A stretch of 25,981 bases of DNA from an uncultured Faecalicoccus sp. (GTDB lineage: Bacteria; Bacillota_I; Bacilli_A; Erysipelotrichales; Erysipelotrichaceae): assembly GCA_902497095.1 (NCBI GenBank), contig CABVDD010000030.1, positions 1 through 25,981 on the forward strand, written 5' to 3'. Of this stretch, positions 23,492 to 25,981 are shown one piece after another. Within the stretch, counting starts at the first letter, position 1. The number at the start of each line of letters is the position of its first letter. The notes under the pieces were generated by a model. The model saw only the letters and a list, made by a program, of their open reading frames with translations. It made no database searches and was not told where the DNA came from. Both the position numbers and the translations under genes were made by a program.

Positions 23492-23979
23492 AAGAAAGAA
23501 TGATTGAAATGACATGTCCGCATTGTGGACATGTTTTTCACATCAAAAGAGATACATTGGCCATCGCAAAAATCAGTGAAACCATTGAGAAAAGATTACA
23601 GGATGGAACTTATTTTTTTCATCAATGCAATCGATGTCATAACTTGTTTTATTTGATCTATCCCTTTCTTTTTCGGGATCCGCAAAGAAAGTTCACATTG
23701 ATTTTAAGCGATAAAAAAGAGATCGATAACCTTCCTGAAGATGAAATGGTTGTACGATGTAAAGATCCTGAGCAGTTTTTCTTTTGTTATAGAGTGCTTT
23801 ATCAACAGCTAAACTTAAAGAAAATGGTTTATTTGAAACATCGATGGCAGAAAAAGTGGAGTCAAGATGCACAATTTGAACGCTATGATCGTCTGCATCA
23901 TTGTCTTTGGATCAAGGTAAAAAATGAATATAAAGCCATGATACTTTCAAAAGAGGAAGAAAAAGAGTTGTGTTCATAG
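23488..23979 (+). CDS. CpXC-domain protein
   Basis: The 163-residue protein starts at an ATG overlapping the aminopeptidase stop (ATGA), so translational coupling is likely. An ATG at 23500 is an alternative. It carries two metal-binding-type Cys pairs, CPHCGHVFHIK near the N-terminus and CNRCHNLFYLIYPFLF further on, the hallmark of the CpXC family, then a charged C-terminal domain. The family has no established enzymatic role. Co-transcription with the aminopeptidase is supported by the overlap. Confidence 0.85.
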   Translation: MKERMIEMTCPHCGHVFHIKRDTLAIAKISETIEKRLQDGTYFFHQCNRCHNLFYLIYPFLFRDPQRKFTLILSDKKEIDNLPEDEMVVRCKDPEQFFFCYRVLYQQLNLKKMVYLKHRWQKKWSQDAQFERYDRLHHCLWIKVKNEYKAMILSKEEEKELCS

Positions 23980-24007
23980 TATAATAAAACAAAAAGGAGA
24001 AAAAAAT

Positions 24008-25033
24008 ATGCAAATACTTGTTACCGGAGGAGCCGGGTATATTGGAAGTCATACGTGTGTAGAATTATTACAGGCTGGCTATGATGTGATCGTTTTAGAT
24101 AATCTATACAATTCAAATCAAAAGGCAATTGATCGAATTGAACAGATTACTCAGAAAAAAGTAAAGTTTTATAAAGAAGATATCTTAGACAAAGAAGCTT
24201 TAAAAAAGGTATTTCAAGAGAATAAGATCGATGCCGTCATTCATTTTGCCGGTTTAAAAGCTGTAGGTGAATCTGTACAAAAACCTGTGGAATATTATAC
24301 GGTCAATATTTCAGGAACATTGAATCTAATTGATGTGATGCGAAATTATGGATGTAAAAATATTATTTTCTCATCCAGTGCAACGGTATATGGCGAACCG
24401 GCACAAATTCCAATTACAGAATCTTGCCCAAAAGGAACTTGTACCAATCCTTATGGATGGACAAAGTGGATGTTGGAACAAATCTTAACGGATGTCCATA
24501 CTTCCGATCCTGAATGGAATGTTATTTTATTACGTTATTTTAATCCTATCGGTGCCCATGAAAGCGGATTGATCGGAGAAGATCCAAAAGGTATCCCTAA
24601 CAATCTTTTGCCGTATGTAGCCCAAGTTGCGATTGGTAAATTGAAATGTGTAGGTGTATTTGGAAATGATTATGATACGCCAGATGGTACGGGAGTACGA
24701 GATTATATTCATGTGGTTGACTTGGCTAAAGGACATGTTAAGGCTTTGGATAAAATAAAAGAAAAAGCAGGATGTCGCGTTTATAATCTGGGAACAGGAA
24801 AAGGATATAGCGTATTAGATGTAATTCATGCGTTTTCAAAGGCATGTGGTCATGAAATCCCATATGAGATCAAGCCACGGCGAGCTGGTGACATTGCCAC
24901 ATGTTATTCCAAATGTGATTTGGCAAAAGAAGAACTAGGTTGGCAGGCAGAATATGACTTAGATGCGATGTGTGCTTCCAGCTGGAAATGGCAAACGATG
25001 AATCCTAATGGATATAACGAGGAAGAATCATGA
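24008..25033 (+). CDS. galE: UDP-glucose 4-epimerase
   Basis: GalE interconverts UDP-glucose and UDP-galactose using tightly bound NAD. The 341-residue protein has the glycine-rich NAD loop VTGGAGYIGSH (5-15), acidic Asp31 after strand 2, Ser124 (FSSSATVYG) and the catalytic YGWTK (Tyr149, Lys153). LLRYFNPIGAHESGLIGEDP marks the substrate domain. AAGGAG precedes the ATG. A TATAAT (23981-23986) just upstream may be its own -10. It overlaps proC by 4 bp. Confidence 0.97.
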   Translation: MQILVTGGAGYIGSHTCVELLQAGYDVIVLDNLYNSNQKAIDRIEQITQKKVKFYKEDILDKEALKKVFQENKIDAVIHFAGLKAVGESVQKPVEYYTVNISGTLNLIDVMRNYGCKNIIFSSSATVYGEPAQIPITESCPKGTCTNPYGWTKWMLEQILTDVHTSDPEWNVILLRYFNPIGAHESGLIGEDPKGIPNNLLPYVAQVAIGKLKCVGVFGNDYDTPDGTGVRDYIHVVDLAKGHVKALDKIKEKAGCRVYNLGTGKGYSVLDVIHAFSKACGHEIPYEIKPRRAGDIATCYSKCDLAKEELGWQAEYDLDAMCASSWKWQTMNPNGYNEEES

Positions 25034-25809
25034 TGAATATTGGATGTATTGGATTTGGAAATATGGCCCAGGCCATTGTCAATGGCTTGGTTCATAAAGC
25101 CGGAATGGATCCAAGTTTGATTCATGTATGTGCTGCACATTATGATACTTGTCAAAAAAATGCCCAAAAATTTGGTGTTATGGCATATAAAACAAGTGAA
25201 GAAGTGGTACAAAATTCAGATATGATCATATTGGCAGTAAAGCCGTTTCAAATCAAGGAAGTGGTAGAACCAATTCGAAAAGCATTACGATCAAAAATTG
25301 TACTGTCTATTGCCGCAGGATGTTTTTATGATTTTTATGAAGACATTTTAGAGCCGGAAACACAACACATTTCGGCAATACCTAATACGCCTATTGCCAT
25401 TGGAAAAGGTATTTTGGTAACCGAAGAAAAACATTCATTACATGCAAAAGCATTAGAAAATTTTATCAGTCTTTTTGAAAAAATAGCTCATATCGAATGG
25501 GTGAGCGCTGATCAATTATCGATTGCGACTACAATTGCAGGATGTGCCCCAGCTTATACCGCTATGTATTTAGAAGCTTTAGCGGATGCCGGTGTCAAAC
25601 ATGGATTAAAGCGCCAGCAAGCTTATGATTTAGCTGCACAGATGATCGCAGGTACAAGTTTGTTGTATCTAGAAAATAAGGAACATCCAGGAATTATGAA
25701 AGATGCTGTTTGTTCTCCTGGTGGAACGACCATAAAAGGAGTTGCCAGTCTGGAAAAGAATGCTTTTAGAGGTATCATTATAGAAGCTATTGATGAAGTT
25801 GAAAAATAA
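25030..25809 (+). CDS. proC: pyrroline-5-carboxylate reductase
   Basis: Performs the last step of proline synthesis, reducing P5C with NAD(P)H. The 259 residues start with the Rossmann loop IGCIGFGNMAQAIVNGL and continue with AVKPFQIKEV, SIAAGC, the AIPNTPIAIGKG segment, and the dimer-domain signature AGCAPAYTAMYLEALADAGVKHGL (read in parts) and SPGGTTIKGVASLE. Length is slightly short of the usual 265-270. The ATG overlaps the galE stop region (ATGA), an unusual pairing but clearly one transcript. The strong hairpin at 25861-25909 ends it. Confidence 0.95.
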   Translation: MMNIGCIGFGNMAQAIVNGLVHKAGMDPSLIHVCAAHYDTCQKNAQKFGVMAYKTSEEVVQNSDMIILAVKPFQIKEVVEPIRKALRSKIVLSIAAGCFYDFYEDILEPETQHISAIPNTPIAIGKGILVTEEKHSLHAKALENFISLFEKIAHIEWVSADQLSIATTIAGCAPAYTAMYLEALADAGVKHGLKRQQAYDLAAQMIAGTSLLYLENKEHPGIMKDAVCSPGGTTIKGVASLEKNAFRGIIIEAIDEVEK

Positions 25810-25860
25810 AGGAAAGGGGCTGTAACGAGTAAATAGGTTGAAGCAGTTCTCAAATACAAA

Positions 25861-25909
25861 AAAAGGACCGGAATATTTGATGGTTTAAGTCAAATACTCC
25901 GGCCTTTTT
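25861..25909. terminator. strong, possibly bidirectional terminator
   Basis: A long stem pairs AAAAGG and CCGGA (25861-25871) plus TATTTGA with TCAAATA, TCCGG and CCTTTTT (25890-25909), with small mismatches. A-rich on one side and T-rich on the other, it can serve both proC and the convergent gene at the window end. Confidence 0.85.
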
Positions 25910-25926
25910 GGTATAATTGTTTGTGT

Positions 25927-25981
25927 CTAAATACCTAGTAAATAGTAACGCAATTCAGCCATCTTTTCAATTCCCTTTGAA
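25927..25981 (-). CDS. 3' end of an unidentified gene
   Basis: The minus strand is open from the window edge to a TAG at 25929-25927 and reads SKGIEKMAELRYYLLGI. It converges on proC across a shared terminator, as expected of a real gene end. Seventeen residues are too few to name a family. Confidence 0.5.
   Translation of the reverse strand, partial: SKGIEKMAELRYYLLGI

Overview
The window comes from a low-GC Gram-positive genome (Bacillota). The core genes, very AT-rich intergenic DNA, AGGAGG-type ribosome sites, lipoprotein-rich ABC operon and gltX next to tRNA-Gln suggest a gut Erysipelotrichales/Clostridia-type commensal. That placement is inference. It splits into an accessory island (1 to about 17,000) and ordinary chromosome (about 17,076 to the end).

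Island, left to right. A 5'-truncated unknown ORF (1-780) is followed by a YcxB-like membrane protein (970-1479, minus), a 231-bp MITE-like element with 23-bp perfect inverted ends, and an ABC operon on the minus strand. That operon encodes a solute-binding lipoprotein, an ABC-2-type ATPase, a fused 12-TM permease and a DUF5050-like lipoprotein. A small Sec-secreted two-cysteine protein (7533-7904) lies at its head. Next comes a complete but unorthodox agr-type quorum-sensing locus. A tandem-HTH regulator, AgrB peptidase, LytTR response regulator and membrane sensor form one minus-strand operon (11990 to 8831). A 54-residue AgrD precursor (12189-12353), too short to stand out as an ORF, is transcribed divergently. 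The sensor's ATP-binding domain has lost its hallmark residues.

Three promoters share one architecture: two 10-bp half-sites at 20-bp period (AgrA/LytTR type), 10-11 bp, a TTTAAAT-like -35, then TATAAT/TAGAAT. They drive agrD, the secreted protein with the ABC operon, and the YcxB-like gene. This defines a probable self-contained regulon: AgrD is processed by AgrB to a cyclic peptide (predicted ring CHYIY), which is sensed and passed to the LytTR regulator, which activates agrD, the secreted protein with its transporter, and the YcxB protein.

Downstream of agrD, and in the same orientation, is the right-hand end of a Tn916-like integrative element. It holds a leader with an intrinsic terminator, two sigma-region-4-like regulators, a mini serine-recombinase domain, a structured leader or ncRNA before an orphan MazF/PemK toxin, a small ORF, an Xis-like protein and a tyrosine integrase. 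The integrase is broken by a single in-frame TGA right after its first catalytic Arg. Beyond it is an array of 11-bp repeats (probable Int arm sites), then tRNA-Gln(CTG). The agr/ABC block sits where Tn916 carries tet(M), so I read it as ICE cargo with the conjugation genes expected left of position 1.

Chromosome. tRNA-Gln, gltX, an MscS channel, a Cof-type HAD phosphatase, two linked membrane proteins, a three-domain Xaa-Pro aminopeptidase, a CpXC protein, galE and proC follow. The window ends in the 3' tail of another minus-strand gene.
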